A DNA stretch of 64,000 bases, taken from positions 4,092,001-4,156,000 of the forward strand of contig CP091064.1 in the NCBI GenBank assembly GCA_021907015.1, written 5' to 3'. The notes under the pieces were generated by a model. It was not told the origin of the DNA. It saw only the letters and a program-made list of their open reading frames with translations, and did not search any database. The position numbers and the translations under genes are program-made. Shown in pieces: positions 31,171 to 42,865 of the stretch (position 1 is the first letter of the stretch; each line of letters begins with the position of its first letter). Origin of the DNA: Pectobacterium sp. PL152. Lineage in GTDB: Bacteria; Pseudomonadota; Gammaproteobacteria; Enterobacterales; Enterobacteriaceae.

Positions 31171-32253
31171 ATGCAAGATTTCATCGTTGTATTTTTAAGT
31201 GCATTCGTCGCGCTGTTCTTGGTTAGAAAGGTCGCAATCAACGTCGGATTGATGGATAAACCATGTGCACGTAAAAAGCATCGTGGAAATGTTCCTCTTG
31301 TCGGGGGCGTGTCGATTTATCTCGCGCTCTGCGTTTTATTTATGCTGCATGCTGACTGGCTTCCTGATTTCTCCCTATACATGATTTGCACTACCTTGCT
31401 ATTGGTTGTCGGTGTGATTGATGACCGTTTTGACCTCCCCGTTTTTCCTCGGTTTGTTGTTCAACTGCTGGTGGGCGGTTTAATGATGTACTCGGGGTTA
31501 TACCTTTCATCATTAGGAGACGTGGTGTTTGGTCATGAACTGCTTTTAGGGGGATTTGGATACGTCATTACATTGTTTGCCGTATGCGGTGCTATCAATG
31601 CCTTTAATATGATCGATGGTATTGATGGTTTACTGGGTTCACTGGCCTGTATCGCATTTTGTTCACTGTTCTTTTTATTTTATTCAGAGGGCGAGCGCCA
31701 ACTTGGGCTCTGGAGCCTATGCATGATGGCGGCTACGCTACCTTATCTTTTCCTGAATCTCGGTATCCCTTTGGGAAAAAGATTTAAGGTTTTTATGGGG
31801 GATGCAGGTAGCACCGTTATAGGATTTACCGTACTTTGGTTGCTGATTCTTGCTTCTCAGGGAGAACGCGCGGTAATGAATCCAGTGACGGCGCTTTGGT
31901 TAATCGCGATCCCTTTGATGGACATGGTTGCTATCACGCTACGGCGGTTTTTGAGAGGCGATAGTCCGTTTAAGGCCGACAGGGGACATCTTCACCATAT
32001 CTTGATGTCTTCTGGGCTGACTTCGCGGCAGTCGTTGATGATTATTACGCTGGCGGCGTTGCTACTTGCCGTCGTAGGAATCATCAGCGATCGTAATAAC
32101 GCGAACCAGACTATGATGCTAGGCCTATATTTTGTACTATTTATCGGTTATTTCTTTTATACCGCGTATAGAAAAAGTAATGCAGTGGGGAGAAGAACCC
32201 ATTCCGATGAGGTGGTAGCTAAGTTGTCAAACCGTACTGTTCAGCGTCGCTAA
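31171..32253 (+). CDS. wecA: WecA-type undecaprenyl-phosphate GlcNAc-1-phosphate transferase
   Basis: Polytopic polyprenyl-phosphate N-acetylhexosamine-1-phosphate transferase, 360 residues. The Mg-binding DDRFD (IDDRFDLP), NAFNMIDGIDGLLG, the FMGDAGST loop and the RGHLHHILM histidine motif are all present. I chose ATG 31171 (MQDFIVVFLSAF); the frame also opens with GTG at 31129 inside the JUMPstart. It is the first gene after JUMPstart. The usual wecA belongs to the enterobacterial common antigen cluster, so this may be a second copy dedicated to this locus. Confidence 0.85.
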   Translation: MQDFIVVFLSAFVALFLVRKVAINVGLMDKPCARKKHRGNVPLVGGVSIYLALCVLFMLHADWLPDFSLYMICTTLLLVVGVIDDRFDLPVFPRFVVQLLVGGLMMYSGLYLSSLGDVVFGHELLLGGFGYVITLFAVCGAINAFNMIDGIDGLLGSLACIAFCSLFFLFYSEGERQLGLWSLCMMAATLPYLFLNLGIPLGKRFKVFMGDAGSTVIGFTVLWLLILASQGERAVMNPVTALWLIAIPLMDMVAITLRRFLRGDSPFKADRGHLHHILMSSGLTSRQSLMIITLAALLLAVVGIISDRNNANQTMMLGLYFVLFIGYFFYTAYRKSNAVGRRTHSDEVVAKLSNRTVQRR

Positions 32254-32376
32254 GCGACAAATTACCGACTTTTTATACGCTAGACTGTAGGTTCAGTTGA
32301 ATAAGTATTCTCTATAATTGTTTGATATTTTGTAGGGATTTGCACAAATTTCAATTAAAAGTGATGGCATAACAGG

Positions 32377-33511
32377 ATGATAAAGCACAAGTTAAAATTG
32401 GCACCATTAGTCGTGTCACTAGCCTTCCTTAGCGGCTGTACCATAATTCCCGGTAGCCATCTTTCTACAAGTGGCAAAGAGGTTATCGAGCAACAAGACG
32501 CTGATTTCAATATTGATAAGTTAGTGAATGTTTATCCTCTTACGCCTTATTTAATCGATAAAATGCGCGTCAGACCATTAATCGCACAGACTAATCCTGC
32601 ATTGGAACGCGAACTACAACAGTATGAATATCGCATTGGCATTGGCGATGTCATCATGGTTACGGTATGGGACCACCCTGAATTGACTACGCCTGCAGGT
32701 ACATACCGTACCGCTGCTGATACCGGTAACTGGGTACATTCCGACGGTACAATCTTCTATCCATACATTGGTAAGGTCAAAGTTGCAGGTAAAACGGTGA
32801 TGGAAGTGCGCAGTGAGATTTCATCCCGTTTGGCAACTTATATTGAATCCCCTCAGGTTGACGTCAACATCGCAGCCTTCCGCTCGCAAAAAGCTTATGT
32901 CACGGGAAGTAAAAACCTCCGGTGAGCAGCCTATCACTAATGTGCCGTTAACTATTTTGGATGCCATCAACAAAGCTGGCGGATTAAGTGAAGACGCAGA
33001 CTGGCGTAATATCGTGTTGACCCATAATGGTCAGGAAAAGCGCATCTCACTTCAGGCGTTGATGCAAAATGGCGACTTATCTCAGAACACGCTGTTATAT
33101 CCTGGAGATATCCTCTACATTCCCCGTAATGACGATCTGAAAGTGTTTGTAATGGGCGAAGTCAAGAAACAGAGCACGCTCAAAATGGATCGCAGCGGTA
33201 TGACCTTGACCGAGGCGTTGGGCAACGCTGAAGGGATGGATCAGACATTTTCTGATGCTACAGGGATTTTTGTTATCCGCTCATTACGAGGAACGCAAGG
33301 CCCTAAACTGGCCGATGTCTATCAACTTAATGCGAAGGATGCCACTGCAATGGTCATGGGGACTGAATTCCAGTTACAGCCTTACGACATTGTCTATGTT
33401 ACGACGGCACCGATCGTTCGTTGGAATCGTGTTATTAGCCAGCTCGTGCCGACCATTTCTGGGTTTAATGAACTGACAGAAGGTTCACTGCGAGTTCGTA
33501 CCTGGCCATAG
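32377..33511 (+). CDS. wza: Polysaccharide export lipoprotein Wza, one frameshift
   Basis: Outer-membrane octameric channel for capsule or EPS export. The lipoprotein signal ends in LAFLSGC, so Cys21 would be acylated. The export domain ([21 protein letters not shown]) and SLBB-type repeats ([35 protein letters not shown]) follow. The frame breaks at 32904-32906, where GGG should be GGGG; repair gives about 378 residues. It forms the export machine with wzb and wzc just downstream. Confidence 0.92.
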
Positions 33512-33519
33512 AGATAATT

Positions 33520-33952
33520 ATGTTTGATTCTATATTGGTTGTTTGCGTCGGTAACATTTGTCGTTCCCTACGGGGGAACGGCTATTAAAACAGGCATTGC
33601 CTAGCAAAAAATTTCATCCGCAGGGCTAGGCGCATTGGTTGGAAAACCTGCAGACGCGACCGCAGCGGATGTGGCGAGCCAGCATAATCTTTCTCTTGAT
33701 GGTCATGAGGCGCAGCAATTAACGTCTGCATTATGTCGGCAATATGACCTTATTCTGGTTATGGAAAAAGGGCATATTGATGGCGTATGTCGTATTGCGC
33801 CAGAAGTCCGAGGCAAGACAATGCTATTTGGCCGCTGGCTTAATCAGCAAGAGATTGCTGATCCATACCGCAAAAGTCGTGAAGCATTTGAATTCGTTTA
33901 CTTGCAACTTGAGCAGTCTGCCCAGAAATGGGTGCAGGTACTAAGCCGTTAA
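33520..33952 (+). CDS. wzb: Low-molecular-weight tyrosine phosphatase Wzb, two frameshifts
   Basis: Dephosphorylates the Wzc tyrosine tail, cytoplasmic. The start MFDSILVVCVGNICRS contains the catalytic P-loop C-x5-R-S, and the C-terminal acid motif is ADPYRKS. A C is missing at 33566-33568 and an A at 33606-33611; restoring both gives SPTGERLLKQALP followed by SSAGLGALVGKPA and 144 residues, close to E. coli Wzb. As read, only the fragment from 33635 is open. Confidence 0.9.
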
Positions 33953-33968
33953 CAAGTCAGGGAAACCC

Positions 33969-36126
33969 ATGGCAGAGAAAATTTCAGTAAAAACCGCTGA
34001 TACAAATGCGGATGAGATTGATTTAGGTCGTTTATTAGGGACATTGCTGGATCACCGCTGGTTAATTGTTGGCGCTACTGCAATTTTTGCTATCGTTGGC
34101 ATCCTTTATGCAACATTGGCTACTCCTGTCTACAAAGCGGATGCATTAATTCAGGTTGAAAAAGATTCAGGTAATAAATTACTGAATGACATATCCAGTA
34201 TGTTACCTGATTCTAAACCTGAGTCAGATACTGAGATAGAATTGGTCAAATCAAGAATGGTGATCGGTAAGACAATCCGTGATCTTTCCTTAGACACGGT
34301 AGTTGAGCCGAAATATTTTTCCTGTCATAGGCAGAGGCCTTGCCAGAATTCTGAAAAAGAACCTGGGAAAATAGCATTATCTCGTTTGAATGTTCCTGCT
34401 AATCTTCTCGATGAAAAATTTGAGCTTAAAGTATTAGCGAAAGATAGCTATGAAATTCAGGCTGATGGAATTAGTTTCTCAGGTAAGGTTGGGGTGCTGG
34501 AAAAGCATGATGGCCTTAGCATACTCGTGAGTGATATTGATGCCTCTCAAGGAAGCGTTTTCAAGTTACAAAACTCAATGAATTAACTGCTATTACTAAT
34601 TTGCTTGATAAATTTTTATTGCCGATCGTGGGAAAAGTACCGGGGTATTAGAACTTAGCCTGGAAGGTACAGATCCGCAAAAATTCATTCCATACTCGCT
34701 AGTATCAGTGAGAATTATTTACAGCAGAATGTTGAGAAAATCGGAGGAAGCAGGTAAGAGCCTCGATTTCCTCAAAAATCAATTACCAAATGTACGTGAC
34801 GAGCTAAACGCAGCTGATAGTAAATTAAACGTTTACAGACAGCAAAATGAGTCCGTTGATCTATCACTTGAAGCGAAAGCTGTACTGGACACAATGGTTG
34901 CCATTGAAGCTCAGTTGAATGAATTGACCTTCAAAGAGGCAGAGATATCTAAACTCTATACTAAAGAGCACCCAGCTTATCGAGCGCTGCTTGAAAAACG
35001 TAAAACGTTGGAGCAGGAGCGTAATAAGTTAAATCAGCGCATTGGGGCGATGCCTAAAACCCAGCAAGAAATTATACGTTTGACACGTGACGTAAAAGCT
35101 GGACAGGAAGTCTACATGCAATTGCTGAATAAACAGCAAGAGCTGAGTATCAATAAAGCAAGCACTGTGGGTAATGTTCGTATTGTTGACCCAGCCGTTA
35201 CACAGTTAAAACCCGTTAAGCCTAAAAGCTGCTGATTGTGTTACTGGCTACAATCTTTGGCGGTATGCTTTCTATTACTTTTGTTGTGATTAAAACGGTT
35301 CTGCATAAAGGCATTGAAAGCCCTGAACAGCTTGAAGAACTTGGTATTAACGTTTATGCCAGCGTGCCGCTTTCTGAATGGCAGCAAAGAAAGACAGAGC
35401 TCTGCTAGGACGGAGTAAGAAGAGCAATACGCGTTCTACTGAACTGCTGGCAGTCGGTAACCCTGCTGACTTGGCTATTGAAGCCATCAGAAGTTTACGT
35501 ACCAGCCTACATTTCGCCATGATGGAGGCGAAAAATAGTGTACTAATGATCTCTGGTGCAAGTCCGGCGATTGGTAAAACCTTTGTAAGTGCAAACCTTG
35601 GGGCAGTGGTATCGCAATCTGGGCAGCGTGTATTGATTGTTGACTGTGATATGCGTAAGGGTATGCCCACGAACTCATGGGTTGCACAGGTACAGAAGGG
35701 CTTTCTGATATATTGTCAGGGCAAGTATCAGTAGAGAAAAGCATTCGTAAAACTGCTTTGGAGAATATGGATTTCATTCCACGCGGACAAATTCCGCCTA
35801 ATCCTTCCGAATTGCTCATGCATAGCCGTTTCTCTCAATTTATTGACTGGGCAACAGAGCATTACGACCTTGTGTTGTTAGATACACCACCTATTTTGGC
35901 GGTAACCGACGCGGCAATTATCAGCCGTCATGCAGGAACCTCTTTGCTTGTCGCACGTTTTGAAGTGAATACTCTCAAAGAGATTGAAGTGAGTATTCGT
36001 CGCTTTGAACAGAATGGGACAGAGATCAAAGGCGTTATTTTAAATGCGATAGTAAAACGTGCTGCTAGTTACTATGGGTACGGTAACTATGACTACTATG
36101 CGTATGAATATCGTTCAGAAAAGTGA
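33969..36126 (+). CDS. wzc: Tyrosine autokinase Wzc, multiple frameshifts
   Basis: Inner-membrane co-polymerase and BY-kinase controlling EPS chain length with Wza, about 720 residues. The Wzz domain starts EIDLGRLLGTLLDHRWLIVG; a coiled-coil region follows. The kinase has Walker A GASPAIGKTF, A' VLIVDCDMRKG and B VLLDTPP, and the C-terminus is a tyrosine cluster (YYGYGNYDYYAYEY). At least eight indels occur: extra T near 34316, missing A near 34354, 34563, 35224 and 35386, missing T near 34613 and 35662, and an unresolved tangle at 34690-34740. The 34316 and 34354 errors compensate, so residues between them are wrong even though the frame is open. Confidence 0.88.
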
Positions 36127-36151
36127 TTGAAATCATCTTGAGAGGTTAATT

Positions 36152-37363
36152 ATGGGCATTTTAAGTTTATTTATAAATGCCTGCTTTTGAAAGAGTTAAA
36201 TATAAAATGAAACCCTCAGAATATTCTAATGTCTTGTCTGTAGAAAAAAGAAAATATATTGCTTTGTACCTTGAGATGGTTCATTGCAATGTTTTTCATT
36301 GCATCACCGTTAAATCCGTCTTTCAACGACATGACTATATATTTATGGATACCATTGGTTTTTTAGATGTCTATTTCCTAAATATACTTGGAAAGGTAAA
36401 TAAAAACTTTTTAATTATAATGCTGGTTTGGTTCTCTTATTGCGTATTAGTTAACAGAATCGATATTGCGATAAAATCCTTTGTGCTTCTTTTAGGCGTA
36501 GTATACCTAACTAAGATTAAAGATAGGATTCTTGATAAATTATATGTCTGGATGCTAATTTCTATTTCATGGTGTATATTACAGTTTGTTCTTTATCAAA
36601 TAAATCCATCATTGTCTTCTATGATTGGTCCTTCAGAAATATCGAGAACATTATGGGGTGAATATGCAACAGCAACATATTCAAATCAGTATGAGTTATT
36701 TTTCTTCCCAGAATGTCAGGGCTTTCAGAGAGGCTGGATTCTTTGTATCCTTATTGGTGGTAATGTTCTTAACAAGAGTAAGATACAAGGTTGTTACAAA
36801 GAAAGAGAAGATTTTATTTTTTTAGGATATGTATTCAGTATTTCTAAAGTGTCTTTTGTTGCTATTATTTTGTTCTTTATTCAACGTTTGAAACGTTATC
36901 TGAGTAAAATACCGTTGGTTGTATTTATCTTTATCTTTTTCTTTATTTTTGTTTTAGCTCACTATTTAGATGTAGGGGTTTCTCCATTTTTCTATTTAAA
37001 TGAATCTATTGCGCACAGATTATCATCGTCGTATTTGATTTCAGATATGAAAATACCGAATTTAATTTATGGATGTGACTCTAATTATAGTTGCTTTCAA
37101 AATAACCAGCCAATGTTAAATTACCTTAGCAATATAGATCTAAAACCTAATATAGGTTTAGCAGGGGTTGTTATTGATCTCGGAGTTATAGGGTTATTGC
37201 TATTCTTATGTTTGGCGTATCTTTTTAGATTATCTACATATGAGTTTTGCATTTTAGCTTTATTGACATCAACTGTGACATTTTTACATTAGACAGCTTC
37301 GTTATATTGACATTTTATTATATTGCTACGAATAAATATATTTTGGATGTAAAAGAAAACTAA
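36152..37363 (+). CDS. wzy: Wzy-like polysaccharide polymerase, frameshifted
   Basis: AT-rich gene for a protein of about 400 residues with nine or more hydrophobic segments and no soluble domain, the profile of an O-antigen/EPS polymerase. I do not recognise a specific homologue. A likely start is ATG 36152 (MGILSLFINACF), which needs one indel to join the long frame from 36177. At the 3' end one T is missing from 37281-37285; repair extends the protein to TLDSFVILTFYYIATNKYI and a stop at 37363. Position after wzc and the lack of any other candidate polymerase support the call. Confidence 0.6.
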
Positions 37364-37374
37364 AATGGGAAATC

Positions 37375-38421
37375 ATGATATATATTAATGCAAGGTTCTT
37401 ATCACAAAATTTAACTGGTGTTCAGCGATTTGCTGAAGAAATATCATTATCATTAAAAAAATAAGACATGACATTACGTTCGTAGCTCAAAGGATATTAT
37501 AAGAGCTGATATTGCAGAAAAGCTCAATGTCCAAGTTATTGGATATCTTAAAGGGCATTTATGGGGAGCAAATTGAACTTCCAGCTTTTTAAGAAAAAAA
37601 TGGTAGTCCATTACTATTAAATTTATGTAGTACCGCACCAATTTTATACCATAATCAAATTGTCACCCACCATGATGTGACATATAAGCGTTATCCTGAA
37701 AGTTATTCAAAAAATTTCGTTTTTTATAATTCGATGGTTCCGCTAATGATAAAAAACTCACATTGTCTTATTACGGTTAGTGAGTTTTCAAAAAATGATA
37801 TTAGCGTTGCTTATTCGATTCAGCCTGAAAAGATAATAGTTGTTCCAAATGCTGTTAGTTCTGATTTTTAAACCTCTCCGAAAAGAAATTCTTTTGATAG
37901 AGATTATTTATTAGACTGTCTCCTCTCAGGCATACCATAAAAACTTTCATAAATTAATTGAAGCATTTAATGGAATACAGGAAAGTAACATAAAATTAAA
38001 GGTTGTCGGCGGTATGTCGACAGGATTTAGTTCTCAAAGTTTTATTGAGAGTATAAATAATAAGAATATAGAGTTTTTAGGGAGAATAAGTGATTACGAG
38101 TTAGTTAACTTATATAGAGGCGCAATAGGCTTTGTTTTCCGTCTTTTGTATGAGGGATTTGGTATTCCTCCATTAGAAGCACAAAGCTGTGAGTGTCCTG
38201 TACTTTCATCTAACACAGCATCCATGCCGGAGGTTTTAGGAGACAGTGTTATTTATTTCTCACCTGATAGTGTGGTTGAGATAAGGCAATCTATTGTTAG
38301 ATTGATCAATGATGAAAAATTAAGGAAAGAATTGATAAAAGGATTAATAAACGCGAAACGTTTCTCTTGGGATGAGTCTGCGCAAAGGGTAGATGAATTA
38401 ATAAATAAAATATTAAATTAA
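37375..38421 (+). CDS. Family 4 glycosyltransferase, multiply frameshifted
   Basis: Cytoplasmic GT-B transferase of about 350 residues that adds one sugar to the lipid-linked repeat unit. The start IYINARFLSQNLTGVQRFAEEI is typical of GT4 enzymes, the middle has HNQIVTHHDVTYKRYPE and LITVSEFSKNDI, and the C-terminal donor site has YEGFGIPPLEAQ (the E-x7-E motif). At least three breaks (around 37461, 37580 and 37872-37920) split it. Donor and acceptor are unknown; mannose or rhamnose is likely from the locus content. Confidence 0.75.
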
Positions 38422-38496
38422 TTATTTCCTGTTTTATACATCTAATAGCCGTTAAACTTCGATTAACTAATTATATATGAAATATGAGAAAGTAAA

Positions 38497-39908
38497 ATGC
38501 TAACTGAGGGAAAAGAAATTTAATTTATTCTAATGCATCAATCATTTCTATGCTACAACGTTTCTCTGATGTGTTTGTTGTTATTTTTCAATATTGATGA
38601 TTGATATTACTAGCAAAAATGATGTTTCCTTACAACATTGGCTAATTGTATTGGTCAGTTTTTCATTATACCAAATGATAGCCGGTATTACCGATTTCTA
38701 TCGATCATGGCGTGGCGTTAGTTTACGAAGAAATTACTCTTCCTAACTAGGAATTGGATGCTTGCAAATATAATTTGTTCTGGGATTTTATCTTTTCTGC
38801 CATATTTGTTTGTCGGGTTGGATTTTTATTCGCTATGGTTTTTATAACTACAATCGGTTTTTTTTTATTAAGAGTATTAATAAGAATAGCTGTAAGTTAT
38901 ATGAGGAAGCTTGGCTATAATAATAAAAATGTAGCAATAGTTGGTAATTCTAAAGCAGGTTTACATCTTGCTGAAAGTATATTATCTGCCCCATGGCTAG
39001 GTTTTAGATTGTCTGGTTACTATATGCCTGATGTGTATAGAAAAAAAAGTCACAAATACCAAGAAATGGGCATTAATTTTCTTGGTGGCATAGATGATCT
39101 AATAAATTCAGCCAAGAATGGCGAAATAGAAATCATATATCTCTCTTTATATATGAAAGATGCTGAGATTATTAATCACATTCTTTCTGAACTTTCTGAC
39201 TCTACTTGTACAGTTATGTTTGTTCCTGATGTTTCAGCATTTAACGTGTTACACTCAAGAAGTGAAATTATAAATGGTGTCCCTGTTTTTCTTTATATGA
39301 TACACCAATGAGCGGTTGGAATTCATTATTAAAAAGAGCTGAGGATATTTTTGTATCTACAGCGATAATAATTATTATTTCGCCATTGTTATTTTTTATT
39401 TCGATTTTAATAAAATTAACATCACCTGGTCCTGTGATATTTAAACAGAAACGGTATGGACTAGATGGTAAGTCGATTGACGTATGGAAGTTCCGTAGTA
39501 TGACGGTAATGGATAATGGTGATAGAATTATTCAAGCGAAAAAAGGTGATGCTAGAATTACTCCACTAGGCGCTTTTCTTCGGAAGACATCCCTCGATGA
39601 ATTACCTCAGTTTTTCAATGTTCTCGCTGGTGATATGTCTATTGTAGGTCCTAGACCCCATGCTGTAGCTCATAATGAACAATATAGGAAATTGATTAAG
39701 GGATATATGCTACGCCACAAAGTTAAACCTGGTGTGACAGGGTGGGCACAAATCAATGGATGGAGAGGTGAAACGGATACCTTAGAAAAAAATGGAAAAA
39801 AGGATTGAATTTGACCTCTACTATATTCAGAATTGGAGTATTTGGATGGATGTGAAAATTATAATAATGACTATATTTAAAGGGTTCGTTAGCCCCGCAG
39901 CATATTAG
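38497..39908 (+). CDS. Undecaprenyl-phosphate hexose-1-phosphate transferase (WbaP/WcaJ-type), frameshifted
   Basis: Initiating PHPT enzyme that transfers Gal- or Glc-1-phosphate to undecaprenyl phosphate. Four N-terminal helices and a CoA-binding-like nucleotide domain (NKNVAIVGNSKAGLHLAE) precede the catalytic domain with RAEDIFVSTAIIIIISP, KFRSMTV, LDELPQ and VGPRP. Indels lie at about 38512-38750, near 39290 (a missing T; repair gives VFSLYDTPMSGWN) and near 39787 (an extra A). With the last corrected the protein ends in FVSPAAY at 39908. Gal versus Glc specificity cannot be read from sequence. Confidence 0.82.
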
Positions 39909-39941
39909 TTTAAAATAAAATTTGATGAAAATGGCCATTTT

Positions 39942-40901
39942 ATGAAAAATAAAATCACATTAATGCCTTCTGGTGTTGTTTTCGAATGTGGCTCAGAAAA
40001 AACAATTTTAGATTCAGCAATAGAACAAGGGATTGTTCTGGAACATAGCTGTAAAAATGGTTCGTGTAATGCGTGTGAAGCCCACATTCTTGGTCCGCAG
40101 GGTGAAGTCCTTACTACCATTTTGACTTGTCAGGTGAAACCTGACTGCGATATGACGCTGGAAGCTGAGTATTATCCAGAACTAGCGAATATTAAAAGTA
40201 AAACAGCACCGTGTAAGGTTGACTCTATAGAATATCCTCATGAGGATATTGCGATTATTACGCTTCGTTTGCCACCTACAGCAAATCTTACATTCTTGCC
40301 TGGGCAATATCTCGATCTGAAGTATCAAGGTATAGCCAGAAGCTACTCGATAGCCTCTATTCCACAAAACAATAGCAAAGTTGAGCTTCATTTAAAGCGA
40401 GTGGAAAATGGTGCCATGAGTACTAAAATATTTGGCCATCTATCTGCTAACCAATTAATGCAGCTCGAAGGACCAAAAGGCACTTTTTTCTATCGTAACA
40501 ATGAACACTCAGGGCCAATCATATTCCTGGCAACGGGAACAGGATTTGCCCCAATAAAATCGATTGTTACTGATTTACTTAATAAAGGCATTCAACGGGA
40601 TATTTACATTTATTGGGGGAATAGAAAAAGTAAATTGTTCTATGACCCTTCCGTTGCACTATGGGAAAGCCAGCATGCTAATGTTAAGTGTAGTCTGGTT
40701 CTGTCTCGGCCTGAAGATGATTGGAATGGAAGATATGGTTATGTTCAAGAGTTTGTCGTTGCCGATATTAGTGGCTTGAACACAGCCAGCGTCTATGCCT
40801 GTGGAAGCCAATCAATGATTGAGTCAGCAAAAGCGTTATTAATTGAGAATGGACTTCCTGCAGCTAATTTTTACTCAGATGCCTTTGTTGTATCGGGTTG
40901 A
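39942..40901 (+). CDS. ddhD: CDP-6-deoxy-delta-3,4-glucoseen reductase
   Basis: Flavin/iron-sulfur reductase (E3; AscD/RfbI) that feeds electrons to DdhC during C3 deoxygenation of CDP-4-keto-6-deoxyglucose, 319 residues, intact. The N-terminal plant-type [2Fe-2S] ferredoxin domain has CKNGSCNAC and a later TCQ cysteine. The FAD domain has RSYSIAS, and the NAD domain has LATGTGFAPIKSI and VYACGSQSMI. It is the first gene of the ddhDABC-prt-tyv set. Confidence 0.93.
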   Translation: MKNKITLMPSGVVFECGSEKTILDSAIEQGIVLEHSCKNGSCNACEAHILGPQGEVLTTILTCQVKPDCDMTLEAEYYPELANIKSKTAPCKVDSIEYPHEDIAIITLRLPPTANLTFLPGQYLDLKYQGIARSYSIASIPQNNSKVELHLKRVENGAMSTKIFGHLSANQLMQLEGPKGTFFYRNNEHSGPIIFLATGTGFAPIKSIVTDLLNKGIQRDIYIYWGNRKSKLFYDPSVALWESQHANVKCSLVLSRPEDDWNGRYGYVQEFVVADISGLNTASVYACGSQSMIESAKALLIENGLPAANFYSDAFVVSG

Positions 40902-40995
40902 ATGATAAAGCGATTAAGAAATATATATTGAATGTATTATTTGTCATCAGCAGATGACAAATAATTAAAGAGTAGGAACCAACTAGGAGCGTTCC

Positions 40996-41769
40996 ATGAA
41001 AGCGGTGATACTTGCAGGTGGATTAGGTACCAGGCTGAGCGAAGAAACGGTGACTAAGCCTAAGCCCATGGTTGAAATTGGTGGGAAACCTATCTTATGG
41101 CATATCATGAAGATGTACTCTTATCATGGCATAAATGAATTCATCATATGCTGTGGATATAAGGGATATGTTATTAAGGAGTATTTTGCGAATTATTTCC
41201 TGCACATGTCTGATATCACCTTCAATATGAAGGATAATGAAATGACGGTGCTACCAAAACGCGCTGAGCCTTGGACTGTTACTCTCGTCGATACGGGCGA
41301 TCACTCCATGACTGGAGGCCGTCTGCGCCGCGTTTCTGAATATATTAAAGATGATGAGTGCTTTTGCTTTACCTACGGTGACGGGGTATGCGGTGTTGAT
41401 ATTCAAGATACGATCGCCTTCCATAAGCGCCATGGTAAGCTTGCTACATTGACGGCGACATTACCGCCGGGTCGTTTCGGAGCACTCGAATTATCCAATG
41501 GACAGGTGCAGAGTTTTAAAGAGAAGCCGAAGGGCGATGGTGCCTTGATTAATGGTGGTTTCTTTGTTTTATCTCCTAAGGTTCTGGACCTCATTGACGG
41601 TGACAGCAGCGTTTGGGAACAATCACCTCTGATGACTCTGGCCGCGAAGGGTGAGTTGATGGCTTATGAGTACACGGGTTTCTGGCAGCCAATGGATACG
41701 TTGAGAGACAAAATGCTTCTTGATGAACTTTGGCAAAATGGTGAGGCTCCTTGGAAAAAATGGGAGTAG
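40996..41769 (+). CDS. ddhA: Glucose-1-phosphate cytidylyltransferase
   Basis: Makes CDP-glucose from CTP and glucose-1-phosphate, the first step to 3,6-dideoxyhexoses, 257 residues (RfbF length), intact. The nucleotidyltransferase signature is [35 protein letters not shown]-type residues, [13 protein letters not shown] and [19 protein letters not shown] are characteristic of RfbF. Its end overlaps the Shine-Dalgarno region of ddhB. Confidence 0.95.
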   Translation: MKAVILAGGLGTRLSEETVTKPKPMVEIGGKPILWHIMKMYSYHGINEFIICCGYKGYVIKEYFANYFLHMSDITFNMKDNEMTVLPKRAEPWTVTLVDTGDHSMTGGRLRRVSEYIKDDECFCFTYGDGVCGVDIQDTIAFHKRHGKLATLTATLPPGRFGALELSNGQVQSFKEKPKGDGALINGGFFVLSPKVLDLIDGDSSVWEQSPLMTLAAKGELMAYEYTGFWQPMDTLRDKMLLDELWQNGEAPWKKWE

Positions 41770-41774
41770 ACAGC

Positions 41775-42865
41775 GTGGTAGATTCAGCATTTTGGCAAGG
41801 CAAAAGAGTCTTCGTGACGGGGCACACTGGCTTCAAAGGTAGTTGGTTATGCCTGTGGCTGCAGAGCATGGGGGCAGAGGTAAAAGGGTACGCGTTGGAG
41901 GCACCGACGACCCCTTCTATTTATCAATCTGCCTGTGTTGAAGAAGGGATGTCCAGCGAAATTGGGGATATCCGTGATTACCAGAAAATGGAAGACAGTA
42001 TCAGAGCGTTTGGCCCTGAAATTGTTTTTCACATGGCGGCGCAGCCGCTTGTCAGGCTTTCGTACGATATTCCTGTTGATACTTACGCGACGAATGTTAT
42101 GGGTACCGTGCATTTGCTGGAAGCGGTGCGTAAAATCGGTGGCGTTAAAGCCGTAGTAAATATTACCAGCGATAAGTGCTACGAAAACAAAGAGTGGGTC
42201 TGGGGATATCGTGAGAACGAACCCATGGGTGGCTATGACCCTTACAGTAACAGCAAAGGTTGTGCTGAATTGGTCGCAGCAGCATATCGACAGTCATACT
42301 TTAACGCTGATAAATATCAGGAACATGGCTGTGCGCTGGCTTCGGTCAGAGCGGGTAATGTGATCGGCGGCGGTGATTGGGCCCTCGATCGTCTTATTCC
42401 CGATATTCTTAAGGCATTTGAAGAGCAACGTCCCGTCTTGATTCGCAGTCCGCACGCTATCCGCCCTTGGCAGCATGTGCTTGAGCCTCTGTCTGGTTAT
42501 CTCTGCATTGCGCAGGCGCTTTATCTAAACGGTACGGCGTATGCGGAAGGCTGGAACTTTGGGCCGCTAGATGAAGATGCTCAACCAGTTCAATGGATTG
42601 TTGAGAAGATGGTTGGTGCGTGGGGTGACGATGCATCCTGGATTTTGGATGATGGTGAACATCCCCACGAGGCACATTACCTGAAACTGGATTGTTCCAA
42701 GGCTAAATGCGCTTGAATTGGGCACCAGTATGGCGGCTTGAAGAGACGCTGAACCGTATTGTTGCCTGGCATAAAGCCTGGTTAGTCGGTGCGGATATGC
42801 GTCAGACTACGCTAAATGAAATACATGATTATATGAAAACTCAAAATGATAAAGGTCACTATTGA
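41775..42865 (+). CDS. ddhB: CDP-glucose 4,6-dehydratase, one frameshift
   Basis: SDR-family enzyme converting CDP-glucose to CDP-4-keto-6-deoxyglucose. NAD-binding VFVTGHTGFKGSW, the catalytic region VNITSDKCYENKEWVWGY and YSNSKGCAELVAAAY are present. I prefer GTG 41775 because GGGAG lies eight bases upstream; ATG 41751 or 41760 would overlap ddhA. The frame breaks at the AAA of 42705-42707, where one A is missing; repair adds the C-terminus to DKGHY and a TGA at 42863-42865 overlapping the ddhC ATG. The repaired length is 363 residues, close to RfbG. Confidence 0.92.
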
